The notes: a model not told the origin generated them from the sequence alone. A stretch of DNA of 64,000 nucleotides from Piezodorus guildinii (GCA_023052935.1 CM041292.1:79307669-79371668); one strand, 5' to 3'; numbered from the stretch's first letter, positions 11,463-23,530 are shown. Numbers and translations: made by a program.

Positions 11463-11589
11463 CATCTTTCTTTTTGGGTAGGAGTATTTTGGATATAATA
11501 TTTTTATTCCAGTTAATAAGCAAGATGGATCGAAGAAGAAGAATTTAAATGTTTAAGTTTTAAATTGGATAGTAAGAGACGGGGAATAT

Positions 11590-12075
11590 ATATATGTATA
11601 TATAAAAATGAATAGCCTTTACCCTAGATGATCGCATCACGTGTGAACGGCTTGACCGATTTCACTTAATTCTTTTTTCGTTGTGTTGTCGTATAAGTAC
11701 ATAAGAAGGATCTTCTGAAATAAAACAAGAGGAAAGTTACTTTGAACATAGGTTTTTTTTTTTTTTTTTTTTCCAATTTTATCTATAAATGAATCACCTT
11801 TTTCCTCGGTGATCGCATCATGCGTGAACGATTTGACCGATTTCGCTAATTCTTTTTTTGTTGTGTTTATAACAGTCAGAAGAAGGATCTAATGAAAGAA
11901 AAACAGAAAAAATACTTTAGTAGTTTGGTTCTTTTAATTTTCTAAGGTAATCTTTTTATCTACACATATAAAAATTAATTCTCTTATCCCTTGATCATCG
12001 CAGCACGCGTTAACTTCTTGACCGATTTACTAAGGCATAGTTAAGACAGGACATCCTCTATCGGGTCAGCTAGTC
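11590..12075 (+). repeat. Three diverged tandem modules of a dispersed repeat (Helitron-like end possible)
   Basis: Three modules begin near 11605, 11785 and 11965. Each has an AAAATGAAT- or AAATTAATT-like start, a GATCGCATCACG-like block, then a CTTGACCGATTT-like block. The third ends GACATCCTCTATCGGGTCAG followed by CTAGT. Modules of the kind 'xTGACCGATTT' and a CTAGT terminus are seen in many insect Helitrons, but I see no 5' TC terminus and no clear 3' hairpin. The classification is therefore tentative. Confidence 0.45.
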
Positions 12076-12773
12076 TAATTATAAAAACCTTCCTCATCCA
12101 GCGAAATATACTAAAATGAATTCAAAAATTAAATAAAAACTGAAATAATTGAATACTGTAAGCGGTTAACAAGGGAAAAATAGTCCAAATATTATCACGT
12201 CCTTTTATTACCTACTGACATGAAAAACATACCTTCATGTTAGGCCACTTAAAATCCAAATTACTCAAAAAACACATCCATTGTATTTGAGCATAATAGC
12301 TACAAAGGCCATTCATCTTGAGCAAAGCACACGCCTACTTCCTCATTCCTTATACAGAAAGAATTTCTCGCTTTAGAAAGCCTATTAGATGGCATGATTA
12401 CATAAAAATAGCGTTTATAATTTTTGCTTATAGTTTTTTTTTTTTTTAATATCAGCTGCGTTATGTAAATGTTACGCACGCGCGAAACATAAATCGGAGC
12501 AAATATCATAAGTTCATCAATAATATATATTTCATAGAAAAAAAAACTTCAACATACGCAAATAATTTTTAATAAAATTATATGAATACAAAAAAAAAAA
12601 AAAATCTCCTGAGTTAAGTTAGGTTAATTTATTATCTAGAGCGATCAACACCGAGTCCATTATTATCATATCACTTCTAATATAATTTGTTATTAATATT
12701 TTGACATCAAGTAACTTTATTTTATTTTTAATTTTGCTTGGATATTATTGTTCTATAATTACATTATTCTATT
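12076..12773. other. Unassigned AT-rich sequence
   Basis: No gene recognised; A and T runs occur at 12433 and 12589. Confidence 0.6.
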
Positions 12774-12957
12774 CAAAAATCCTCGGTTATGCCGTCCTTT
12801 TGAGGGTTTATAAATTGGTGGACGAGCCTGTTCGATGTTAGGTACCCTTTAAAAATCTATATCCTAATTAAACCTAGATATACAAAATTTAGGTCTACTA
12901 CTGTAGCATCGTCGATTAGCAACAGTAGAATGAAGTGACGTTAAATAAATAAACAAA
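12774..12957 (+). mobile_element. SINE2, 5'-truncated copy
   Basis: It starts within the body at AAATCCTCGGTTATGCCGTC and continues through GGTGGACGAGCCTG and TGTAGCATCGTCGATTAGC to the AAATAAAC tail. The tRNA-like head is missing. Confidence 0.8.
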
Positions 12958-13646
12958 TCATATCCTTGGTTTACCAAAACATTCTTCATAAATCATGGGA
13001 TTAAATATTTATAAATAAAATAAATCTTCGAAATCTATAATAAAATTATTCCTTCGCTAGGAAACCTGATAATGAATTAACTTGATAAGTATCAAGTGAT
13101 CCTCACGATAAAATCTGGTTTGCATAAAAACTATAAATTACAGTACAGGTTTGTTTTACTTTTTTTTTTTCTAATCTTTTATCGACATGTCATACAACCC
13201 ATTTGAATTTATTGTACACAAATGTATAATATTCCGTAATTAGTTCATTATTTACAACATGCGATAAAGTGACAACGGTTCATTTAGAGTTGTTTTTTTC
13301 TCTGGAGTAACTGACTTAATAGCTCTGGCATGAAGTCGTAAAATTGGCATTGCAAGTTAAGCATTTAAATCTTAAGCTTCGATAAGGCTTTAACGATCTC
13401 AGGACAGAATAGAGGTGATGCTGGTAGGCATCCATGTAAATCTTTCTTTAGTCGTGAGTTCTAAACCACTCCTCGCAAAGAGTTTATTGCTAGTAAATCC
13501 GGTTGATAATGTAGACGGTATAAAATATAATTGTAAAGTTTTTAAATTCAAAGGACGATAGAGGATTGTATTTGAAAAGGTGAAATAGTAGTAACGTTGT
13601 AAGCCTACAAATCTGGACGATATTAATGACTAACAAAATCCTTACT

Positions 13647-13677
<31 letters not shown>

Positions 13678-13798
13678 GGTGAAGGCGCGATATTTAAAAA
13701 AATATATACTCACTGCTTAAAATCAATTTTAGAAAATTCTTGTCGAAAAAATATATTGTTTTTCGATTGAAACATTTATTTCAAAATTAGCTACAACA
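12958..13798. other. Unassigned AT-rich sequence
   Basis: An A run followed by a TA tract lies at about 13648-13677. Nothing else is recognised. Confidence 0.6.
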
Positions 13799-13811
13799 AA
13801 CACTCAATTTT

Positions 13812-14265
13812 AATGCTATTTATTTCGATTCAAACTAACAGGCGACAAAATTTGCAAGTGTGACGGTGGAAAAGAACAGACCCTCTTTTATTTGATTCCA
13901 GTAAACTGGACAGACATAGACACAAACTAATTTCTTCAATCCTGCTCAACGGAGACCAATGGCCGCCTTCGAAATGGGACCTTCTTACAAAATAATATGT
14001 AGACCGGATGGACTATGAAGAATTGTATGAATTATATATGATTTATATAGTAAATAATTCATTATTTGTCTACTACTACTGTTATTTCATTATTATTTTA
14101 TGTTTTTCTTAAAATTTTAAGTATTTTTCTTTACATACTCTTTGTTCAAAATATGTTAGATAATGTAATAATAATATGCGTTGTGTTGCAAGATGGTACG
14201 CATTGAAATAAATGCACCCATTGCAGGTTACCGTATGTGGACAAAAAAAAAAAAATAAAATAAAT
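13812..14265 (+). mobile_element. 5'-truncated copy of the RNase H non-LTR family, with target-site duplication
   Basis: It aligns with the last part of ORF2 and the 3' UTR of the complete element (about 32555-33167). Shared blocks include TATTTCGATTCAAACTAAC, CGGAGACCAATGGCCGCC and AAATAAATGCACCCATTGCA. The ORF2 portion is broken by indels, so it is not translatable. It ends in a poly-A tail (14241-14255) and is bracketed by AACACTCAATTTT (13799-13811) and AACACTGAATTTT (14266-14278), a 13-bp duplication with one mismatch. This is the signature of a target-primed, 5'-truncated insertion. Its 3' UTR keeps a stem-loop at 14176-14203. Confidence 0.9.
14176..14203 (+). promoter_or_regulatory. 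3' UTR stem-loop of the truncated non-LTR copy
   Basis: The arms ATGCGT (14176-14181) and ACGCAT (14198-14203) pair perfectly around a 16-nt loop. The equivalent arms in the complete copy are ACGCGT and ACGCGT, so one C-G pair there is a T-A pair here. Confidence 0.65.
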
Positions 14266-14284
14266 AACACTGAATTTTGTATCT

Positions 14285-14463
14285 TAGTTATGGTCTTAGT
14301 CTAGTGGGTAAGCGCTAGTGTACTGTGCTCCGGGTCCTGGGTTCGAATCCCGGCTGTGGCGGAATATTATTTATTCTGTTATTTGATCCTGAGGTATGGA
14401 GACCCTCCTGGGGTATACCCAGCCTCTATAAAGTGGGTACCCAAAAAATGGGGCAAAAAAAAA
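14285..14463 (+). mobile_element. SINE1 copy, 3'-truncated
   Basis: The head has an A-box TAGTCTAGTGG and a perfect B-box GGTTCGAATCC (near 14341), then GGCTGTGGCGGAATATTATT. The body runs through GGAGACCCTCCTGG and ends at an A-rich run near 14455. It lies only 7 bp after the target duplication of the preceding non-LTR fragment. The distal SINE1 body is missing. Confidence 0.85.
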
Positions 14464-14574
14464 AATCTTTTTTGGCATGATTTTGAGGGCTTAGTCTTTT
14501 GAATACATTAGACCCTAAGACGTCTGTTTCTTTTGAAAACTTGAATCAATATTTTTACGATCCCAATATTAATA

Positions 14575-14905
14575 ATAATATTAGCTTTATTTCGTCCTTA
14601 ACAGAACAATAAGCCTCTCCTTTGGGAGGTACAAGTCTGGTATTAAAATTAAAATTTTAACAAAATATCCTCGTCTTGAATCATGCTGCTATTTACAATA
14701 TTTACAATTTAGAACAATATACATACAATAAAACGTGTCTTGCCTGGTTCAAACTAGAATTTATATCCATGTATTTAATGATAGATGTTTTGTCAGATTA
14801 TTCCACATTTGCCTATTTCTGGCCACTGTAGCCTAACAATCCCCCACTACTTGGACTAATTCGTCCCTCCACCTCTCGTGTCAGGTGATGGCACAACCGA
14901 ACATT
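14575..14905 (-). pseudogene. RTE-like non-LTR retrotransposon tail (minus strand)
   Basis: Read on the minus strand, a short frame gives HERWRDELVQVVGDC, a stop, then ATVARNRQMWNNL. This resembles the RW.D.L....G.....A.+R..W ending of RTE-type polyproteins. It is followed by about 250 bp of 3' UTR with an AATAAA-like signal (GAAATAAAGC) and an ATT-repeat tail ending near 14570. In-frame stops show it is dead. The match is by motif pattern only. Confidence 0.55.
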
Positions 14906-15209
14906 GGCCGTACGATCACAATACCGTTATACTTTATTAATAATATAATATACTTAAATCGCTTTATATTGAACGTTTAATAAAAGTAAAAGCAGAGACG
15001 GTCAACTTATGGTGTTACTGATGTTTCAGTCCTGGATTAGAGTCCAGTTGCTTAGGATAATTATTTATTTCGTTCTATCAGTCGCGGAACAATCTTTTGG
15101 TCAACAGACCCTGCGGGGAATATTCAGTAAAAGTGGATTCTCTTGATTGGAATAAAACCCATGATCTCAGTCATATCACCTCTAAGTACAGCTGTGATGT
15201 TTATTGTTG
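14906..15209. other. Unassigned sequence
   Basis: No feature recognised. Confidence 0.6.
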
Positions 15210-15487
15210 GTTAATTCATTTAACGCCACTTTATACTATTATGGGTAATCCGACGATGCTATAGTGGGAGTTCTAAATTTTGCCTATCCAAGTTCAATTA
15301 GGATAGGGATCTTTAACGAATACCTGACATTTCACAGGCTGGGGACCACCTTTTTACGTTCCCTCCCAAGAACGACATAACTAAGGATTTTAAATCCCAT
15401 TAAAAAATCCGAGGGCCACCCGTAGGTATGAACCCACGACCTTTGGCATAGAAAGCTGTTATGCTAGACACTATGCTATAGGTGTTG
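15210..15487 (-). mobile_element. SINE2 copy with intact tRNA-like head
   Basis: On the minus strand it reads CACCTATAGCATAGTG (the best A-box of the family, TAGCATAGTG), then GGTCGTGGGTTCATACC for the B-box, the CCTTAGTTATG block, GGTGGTCCCCAGCC, and the AAATTTAGAACTCCCACTAT block, ending GGCGTTAAATGAATT. Confidence 0.85.
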
Positions 15488-17039
15488 AATAAATGAAAAA
15501 TCATAAAGAATACACTTATATTTGAAAATAAATAATTCACAGCAAAAAAAACACTCTAATCACAACTTGTAATAATTAACGTACTTTTTTTCTATATTTA
15601 ATTTATATTGAGAATCGATTTACATAAAAATAGGTGTGACGTTTTGTTTGACCAAGCCGAAGTGACGTTATCAAGAAATAAACCTACAACTCATTTGTTC
15701 TGGTAAAGGTTTTTTTTTTGGTTTTTTTTATACAAATATAATTTAGGAAAACATATTGTTCTTTTTAATGGGTTAAACATAAGAGATCCGGTTAAGAAAG
15801 ATAAATAATTCCTAAACAGTCACAATCAGGGAGTACTTTATATATTGGTACTTCCTGAATGTGACTTTGTCAATTCTGTCAGAGTTATCCTATATTATTA
15901 TAATTATAATTTATGCATTTAGTTTGCATTGATTGCAAAATAACATTTTTAACAGCTAGTCGAAAATGCTGATCAGGTATAGTAAGCATTTAACAAATGT
16001 AAACAAATAAATCTTTTTAACAAATTTAGCTAAATATATATTTATACCATAGAAGTTTTGAAGATTATTAATGACAACAAAGATAGTCATTATAATGCTA
16101 CCTCATTAAAAATTAATGTTTGTGTATATTCAAGCATTTGTCAAATGCCTTCCCTACTATCATTGACTGTTGATTAAGAACAAGTTTATTAACATAATAA
16201 GTAGGTTGGCCCTTGTAAGACTCAGCCTTGTAGGTAATAAGCAGTAATTAGGGCCCAGTTTAGGGACTGTAGTTAAATAGTCAATTCTACCACATGCTCA
16301 TTGTGGCGCCATGTTGGATGTGAACTAGTGTTAGGCCGCCAAATAAATACTCTGAATGAGCAATACAATGATCCTAGTATATTTTAAAACAATCTTAAAC
16401 TGACTGAGATTTTTATTTACTTTTTTTTGTAAATATTTTCCTGATATTAAAATAACGTAATTAAATCAATAGGAAAAAACCAACAATGTTCGAAACCTAA
16501 TTCCTTGGAGGTCGCACAAGTCCAAATATGGCAATCTTGTTTCAGAAAAAATAAGTGCCAAACATTTCGACCAGCGTATCCATTTGAAATAATCGTTTAG
16601 CGCCAGGTCCTAAATTCTGCAGACTCCTACGCAAAGATTGCGAGGGGACAGAGGTTTGACAAGCGGTCCAGTCCCATCGGCACCTCCGTATAAAGAGCTG
16701 GTGTCAATCCTACTGCCGTAATCGGTGTCCAAACATCAAAACAAATGCACGTTTATTCAAACGACATTTGTCGAGCTGCTTATCGGTCTTGATGATAAAA
16801 CGTTATTACAATATTTAAATTTTCATTTACCATTTCTGAACAATATAAAATTCACCTTTCTTTCTTTATTTTTAAAATCTATTACCATAAAAAGTAAAAA
16901 AAAAAAACAAAAAAACAATCGGTATAAAAGTATAAATAATTCAATTTATCGTGGAATATAATAATACTTATTCATTTTTTTTTTTTAGGAGCATAAATAT
17001 ACTATATATAATTATATTGTACATAGGTATGAGTAAGTT
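15488..17039. other. Unassigned sequence
   Basis: A GC-richer patch at 16490-16720 is unexplained. The 78-codon frame at 16725-16961 ends in Lys/Asn-rich low complexity and has no recognised domain. Confidence 0.55.
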
Positions 17040-17235
17040 CATGTTTTGTTTATTTAATTTGCTGGCCTTGTATTTATTTAATTTATAAATCTATAAAATA
17101 TACCTTTATTTATTTACTTTTTTATGTAATTTGACTTTTCTATCGTTTAAATTGTATGAATGTGATTTTGCAGCCCTATTATTATTGTCCACCGAGAGAA
17201 ATTGTAAAATATCTGAATAAATGAATAAAAAACAA
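17040..17235 (+). mobile_element. 3' tail of a non-LTR element (L2/CR1-like end)
   Basis: It is similar to 22335-22472: both carry TTTATGTAAT.TGACTTT, a GTATGAATG block, a CCCTATTATTATTGTC-like block and an AAATTGTAA.AT..AATAA end. The short TGAATAAA-type terminal repeat is typical of L2-like tails. No coding part is visible. Confidence 0.5.
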
Positions 17236-19981
17236 AACAAAAAAAAACGCAGCATGATGCTGGATGATGATGGATTTAATCAAGTAGTAAGAAGGAATAA
17301 TTATATTTATTAAATATTAGAATGAGAAATTTAGGTTCAGATTCACCATAAAATACAAAAAAATAAAATAAAAGTATCTTCCGAAGAAGCAATATAGCAT
17401 TCTAAAAAATTCGGTTGAATTTGACTTAAATATTTTAATATTGGTTTGCAATATAGGCATAGCTTGTGTAAATAATTCAAATTAAATATATCGTTATGTT
17501 TTTTACATCAACTTTGTAAAATGTTATTATGCGTGAGTATAATCCCTGTATGCCTGTGCTTTATATATAATAATATATTTTAGTTTTTAAAGAAATATGA
17601 ATATTCTATCTTAACACAATAGTTTTTAATTGATCTTTATAAGCTTATTCTTTTTTTGTTTTATAAGCTCAATAAAAAATCGTTCACATGAGGTAGTGCA
17701 TAGGATATGACGAAATCCTTGTTCTCTGATCTGCCGTTATTTTCATTTATTTTTTTTAAAGGACAATAACTTGTTGAGGCGGAGATACGGAATCTGGAAC
17801 AAGGGGAGAATCTCAGCTAAGTGGTATTAATTCATTAGAATGACCTCGACTCTTGGTTCCAGCCGATGATTGCACAGTTCCAGAAGGAACCGCGGTATTT
17901 GGAGCACAATAGCCGCGTTAAATCCAACGGTTCAAGGACTGTTTGGTTAGAGTTGACCTCATCATATGACCCAACCCTTACGATAACAAAATTCATTGTG
18001 AGCTATTAATATTTATATAATATGACACTTATCATCTGTCATGAAAATATTTTAAAGGTAATAATAATAGTTATTATTAGAAAAATCATGTTTCTGAGCA
18101 CTGAAAGGTCAGATAGATCAGTTATGAAGTCAATTTAAAGTCAGAATGACTATGGATGAAAGTAGTATTTTCCCATGGAAATCAATGGTCAAGTTTAAAA
18201 CAATGACTTAATTTTAACTGAGTAGGCAGATTTTTTTTAATTTTGTTTTTTATCCCAATGAAAACGTAATAATCTATAAATAAACAAGATTGATCAATTT
18301 TATTTGTAACATTATTAAAATAAATTCAGAAATTTAAGTAAGTTTTATTAAGTCAAGGTTTAACGTTGAAAAGGCCGTCATAAGGTTCCTTGAAGCCAAA
18401 TAAATAGTTTAGTGCCTTAATAAATTATTATCATTTGGATTAGGCTTTCTTATGTGCTAATATCAATGCATTATAGTAAAGCTAATTTTTAAATGTTATC
18501 TACTGCTTTAAAACTTATTAATTGATTATGATTTTGTTTAAGTTCTTAAATATTTGCGAGTGACGTAAACCTCTTATATTTTTAAAGGTAACTAAGAGAG
18601 AGACTGAGATTCATATAAAAAACTTTGTTGTGCAATGAGAAAAATACAATAGCCTGCACTAAGTATTTAAAATTTGCTAATTTAAGAGAGAGCCGATAAG
18701 GTTAATTGCGTAAGAAATAATATTAATTATTACATTCGTAGGTATTTTTTATAATATTGAAAATTTATCGAAAGAATAATTTATTTAAATTAAGGTAAGG
18801 TCACGACTTTCACTGAAAAATATCTATTATATTGGGCTATTGTTTACCAGTTGAGGGAACGCAACTAACCGAAATCAAATAATAATAATTATTGAAGCAG
18901 AAGTGATTATGATAAACGCCAAGGATACAAATTTTCTAACTGAATATGAATAAGCTCTGATATCACAAATGACTCTAGCATGGAGATAATGTAATCTAGA
19001 CATTACTAACGCAAAACGTTCAAGCGATGTTTCTTTAAAATTTGGTAAAATACATTGAGCTTCCACCGGAAAAATCTTACAAGTCAACAATTATTATATT
19101 GTTTTATCATGAACATACAAAATATACATCAAAACACTTTAAAACGATTTATTGTTCATTAATTGTTCAATTAATAAACGGATTTGAGTGGTAGTGAGGA
19201 GTAGAGTAGAGTATTGGGAGGAAGGAGGCTTAAGCTCTCGGTAAGTAGACAATAGGACTGGGAGCTGGATTTATTGCACCGACTGGCCTACAAGCCTCCC
19301 TCAGCAGATAAGTCTTTACATTTTACCAGTAGCCTCATTTAAATCATGTAATAAAGTACCTCAACAAATAAATAACTACTGATACGGGCAACACAGTTAC
19401 CTGAATTACGCAACGGATTTATAGCCGTAGTTCTCCATGTCTCTCAAGATTAATTCAAATTCTAGCGTCGGCCACATAAATTACACATCAGCATTATTAT
19501 TATTGTAACTAATTGTTGATAGTACATTCCTTTTACTATTAGAATAAGAAAACTGAGAGTGAAATTGAGGATATTGTATGGGCGTATGGATTAAGCTTTC
19601 AAAATTAAATACATCACCTTTTGAATCATTTTATATTTTTTTCGCTAATGACTTATGCCTACGCACCACTTACACGTTGATAATTTCCAGATCTAATTAT
19701 CCTCCTCTTCCTCCAAGTCATTAGTAGTATTTGTCAATACTCAAAAAGACCTGGAGGGAATCAGTGCCTAGGAAAATTTGAATATAATAAAGTTAATTCT
19801 TATTCCTTTATCAAATCACCTTCAGTTCCTCTGTCAAAACCTATGTATCACCATCGACCAAACTCTTTCCTGGACATCCAAATCTCACGAAGAACAATTA
19901 TTACCCTAAATTTTATCCATCATTTCCCTCTCTTTGACTGTTGATGTGTGATGCAAGGTGGCCTCAATTGTGATTGAGTGA
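17236..19981. other. Unassigned sequence
   Basis: A GC-richer stretch at 17760-17990 is unexplained. The 71-codon minus-strand frame at 18875-19090 has no recognisable features. Confidence 0.55.
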
Positions 19982-20029
19982 TTCTACCATGCCAGGTTTA
20001 GGGGTCACCCATAACCTGGCATGGTAGAA
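19982..20029. repeat. Perfect 17-bp inverted repeat (hairpin)
   Basis: The arms TTCTACCATGCCAGGTT (19982-19998) and AACCTGGCATGGTAGAA (20013-20029) are perfectly complementary around a 14-nt loop. The flanks GAGTGA and CAGTCA may extend the stem imperfectly. The function is unknown. Confidence 0.9.
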
Positions 20030-20329
20030 CAGTCACACATCCACGGGCTACACAAAGTTCGGGATTATCCCGGTCTCAGAAGCATGGAATCTGGATAAAA
20101 CAGACTTTCAAAAGCTGAAATGATTGGTGAATTCTATTAAGGCTCAAATATAATACCAATTAATGTTAAAATAGTCACATGTTTAAGATCGGAAATATAC
20201 TCATCAAATTTCTTTCTTAGATGGGATTGTTTCTAAATAGCAAAAGATTCAGAAAAAGAAAACAGATGGGCTATTTAACGTTAGCCAAAGAAGGAAAGTG
20301 AATTCCTCCAGGAAACAATAAAAGGAGAG

Positions 20330-20420
20330 CCATTCCTCATTTCCTGGTCTCGGGGAACCGGTCCCGGCCGTCACCCGGATCGTACCCGGCCCCGGTCACC
20401 GTTATCTCTAATTGCCGCCA
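20330..20420. other. Isolated GC-rich patch
   Basis: About 90 bp dense in CCGG, GGTCCC and CCCGGAT words, in otherwise AT-rich DNA. A minus-strand frame is open for about 22 codons here but has no start or clear splice sites. It may be part of an unrecognised exon or regulatory element. Confidence 0.3.
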
Positions 20421-22334
20421 AATATACGGCCTTCACCCTCTTACCATCTCCAACCTCAGTTCTTTTTTATCTCCACATCGCTATTATAAGCGTACGAGCG
20501 AACTGTTCCACTCGAGTCAAATTATCCTTGTGGCTAGAATATCTCTTTTAATTAAGGGCTTCGTAGAAAATGTAGGCATTAAATTTACCAACTGGCGATA
20601 AACGGAATTTATTTTATGTATGTAACCGCACCAGACGCTAGTAATTTCACACACATTTTAGAAAACCGGTTTCCATAATGGAACATGTGTTCCATGTACA
20701 AGGATTAAATTGAAGGACTTACAGAGATAGAAACGGAATATTTTTAAATACCATTAGTGTTATATAAATCTATTTATAGGTTGCACATCCAATATGAAAA
20801 AAACAAAATAAGACGTTGATTTCCAAAAGATGATGAAGGATAATTTTTATAATATTAATATTTTGACATATTTGGGTTCTTCTCATTTATTTTATCTGAA
20901 CCTAATATTTGATTTTATCAAATGAAATGGATTCAAGTGAAATCAAAGTCCTTTATAAATGCGATTAAAAATGAAAATATTATCTAAAGGTACTAATTAC
21001 GCATTTGATTTCGTTCCAAACCATACGAAAACATTTCATTACTTTTATATAGTATTATTAATATAGTCAAAACAAATGCGAAAAGAATCAAATAAATTGG
21101 TTGTATAATAAATTAATGAGCGATTTTCACGCTACGTGTAAATTTTTCTATAATGAATATAGAACCTTATAGAAATCAACGGCACAATTATGTCAACAAG
21201 ATTTTTCACCAACTTTCTAATAAATATCAATCAACCTTTGAGACATTTTAATAACACGAAATTATTAATTTTAATGTCATAAGTATAATGTAATAAGTAT
21301 AATAAATGCTTATGCTAGCAATCTATCATGCCAGAAAAAAGAGTAAATTTTATAATGCCACTTTCTTTAGTATTAAATAATTTTAAACATTCTGGTATTT
21401 TTCACATATTCAGGACAGTTTTTCTTTTGGAAAAAGAAATGTAAAAGTTGAAAATGGTATTTTTTTTCTTTTTTTTGTTTATTATTTTGAATTAACCTTT
21501 GTAATCGACCAAAAGAAACTGGAACAAACCAATAGTGATCTTGTGGGATCCTGTAGTAAAATTTAGAAAAAAAAATGTGGATCACATTCTGAGGGTGATA
21601 TTCTTCATGTAATAAATTCCGCTCAGTAAAAAATTCAACTGAAGTAAAAAAAACTCAAGGTTTGCCTATTTACATCTCGAAAACTAAGTAAAAAATAATC
21701 ATATATAAATCAACTACATCCTTATGGTTTGTATCAGCGAGTGTTTCTTATTTATAAAATATACATTTTTAAGTACATAGAGAATAATTTTGTAAATTAA
21801 AAAATTATCCTCTAGAGCTATGTACTTTTTGATCATCTAATGCTTCTGCTTCTAGATAAAGCTCGAAAACTCAAAATACTATATTGCTTTCTACTACTTG
21901 TGAAGATTTACCAACCACAGTCTTCTGATGTCTAGGAAGGAATCAGGACATATTGTTCGGGAGGAACATTTTCCGATTTATTAAATTATTAATCGTGACC
22001 GTAGGCTTGTAGCTAAATGTGGAGCTTGATGTTTATTTAAACCATGTATAGATCTAAAAAGACCAGAAGTCTGAAATATTAATATTACTTTTTGACGTTA
22101 CCCTTGAGCAATTCTGGGACTTAGTCCCTTGAGAATAATACACACGTACAAAAGAAATAATGATTACAACTGGCCAAAAACACATATAAAAAAACATATT
22201 AATGATTGCAATAAGTATTTACAATTATTTTAATTGATTAAAAGAGAGAGAAATGAAAATTATAAATTAAAAAAATACAGTAATATATAACTAACAAACC
22301 AATGAACATTAAATAATTAAAATAAACTTTACTA
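20421..22334. other. Unassigned AT-rich sequence
   Basis: A short RepA terminal scrap (ACCTTTGTAATCGACCAAAA) lies at about 21460-21515. Nothing else is recognised. Confidence 0.55.
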
Positions 22335-22472
22335 TCATTTATACGTTTATTTATTTTGATTTTATTTTATGTAATTGACTTTCCTTTGTAAATATGTATG
22401 AATGAGATCCTGTAGCACTATTATTATTGTCTATTATGACAAATTGTAATATATAAGAATAAAAAAAAAAAT
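22335..22472 (+). mobile_element. 3' tail of a non-LTR element, second copy
   Basis: It matches 17095-17235 in order and ends in an A-rich run (AAGAATAAAAAAAAAAATAA). The orientation is opposite to the adjacent L2/CR1-like C-terminus at 22515, so the two are probably separate insertions. Confidence 0.5.
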
Positions 22473-22514
22473 AAAGAAAAAAACTATCATTTATGGTATG
22501 AAGTGTAAACATTT

Positions 22515-22715
22515 TTCAAATCACTTTAATCGCTGTACTGAAATTAATTGGCATCTGATTGGGAAGCAAGAAGGTGTTTAAAAGGAGAGATTTGAAAGAA
22601 GATTGGGAAGGAGCATGACGGATGTGTGATGGGATAGTATTTCAGAAGAAAGTGGACCGGGCTAAGAAGGAAAATTCATATTTTTTGGTTCTATACTTAA
22701 TACATTACATACTAT
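22515..22715 (-). pseudogene. L2/CR1-like non-LTR C-terminal fragment
   Basis: The minus strand reads PSLARSTFF, a stop, NTIPSHIRHAPSQSSFK, then SLLLNTFL. This is the FF.RS..LWN.LP..IR.A.S...FK..L pattern that ends L2/CR1-type polyproteins. The expected Trp codon is TGA here, so the copy is inactivated. A related ending lies at 62045-62215 on the plus strand. Confidence 0.6.
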
Positions 22716-23085
22716 ATATATGCTGAAAAATATTTTAACAATACGCAATACAAAAAAAAAAAAATTAATTTGTTAACTGTCATTAAAAATATATTTCAAT
22801 TTTTCGACTTTTGTATAATGGTTCTAAAACACTTCGTATTTCTTCTCTGGATTAATAAATTATAACTAAATAAGAGCCCTTGGACAATACACAGCATACT
22901 TTTTATTTTTTTTTTTAATGGTTTTTATAAATACAAAGTAAAACTTCAACTATCAAGAAATTAGTATTAACTGGTACTTCGCTGTAATGTTTTAAGGAGA
23001 ACTGTGTTAAGCTGATAGAGCTTCTAAAAATGATTAAGTGACAAGAAAATCTAACACAGACGACATTTTACATATGTTACTTTAT

Positions 23086-23325
23086 TCATAAGGTTAAGTA
23101 ATTTAAGCATTGACGATTTTTTACGTCCTTTAGGCTTACGACCCTCACATTAGTTCTGGTTTCCTTTTGTAGACATTGAGCGAACCCATTTATTTCAAAA
23201 TATAACCAGTGATTTATTTCCTTAGCTAGCTAGCACTCTCTAACAGCTTGAGGATCAGCATGTCTACGGTGAAATTCGTTTAGCACGATTTCGTATTCAT
23301 CATTCAGGTTCTCAAAAATACCTAA
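23086..23325 (-). pseudogene. Coding-like remnant with one stop, unrecognised
   Basis: The minus-strand frame from 23325 to a TGA at 23086-23088 is open for about 80 codons except for a TAG at 23230-23232, inside a run of AGCT words. The reading is balanced and charged (IFENLNDEYEIVLNEFHRRH, then AKEINHWLYFEINGFAQ), unlike the Ile/Phe/Lys-rich noise elsewhere. No start codon lies upstream, and a stop precedes the frame at 23326-23328. An ATAAAG follows the terminal stop. It may be a decayed gene or terminal exon, or a transposon scrap. I do not recognise a family. Confidence 0.3.
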
Positions 23326-23499
23326 TTAGGAAATATGTGAAGTATCCTTGGTGGGAATTTAAGAAACGATGTTAGGCGCTTGACTATTAAATATTAGGCT
23401 GGAAGAAACTAAGATTCCTATTTCATTTTAATTTAAATGAATAAAATCATAAAAATAAAATTACTTAATAAAATCACAAGCAATAAAATGTGTTTTAAA

Positions 23500-23502
<3 letters not shown>

Positions 23503-23530
<28 letters not shown>

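Noticed and set aside
14289..14361. Genuine tRNA gene
   Set aside because: The A and B boxes are good, but the acceptor arms do not pair convincingly and the sequence continues into the SINE1 body; the same applies at 38808 and 49941.
20330..20420. P-type ATPase exon (a minus-strand TGAGYDPGDG reading)
   Set aside because: Only about 22 open codons, no convincing splice sites, and the resemblance is too short to support.
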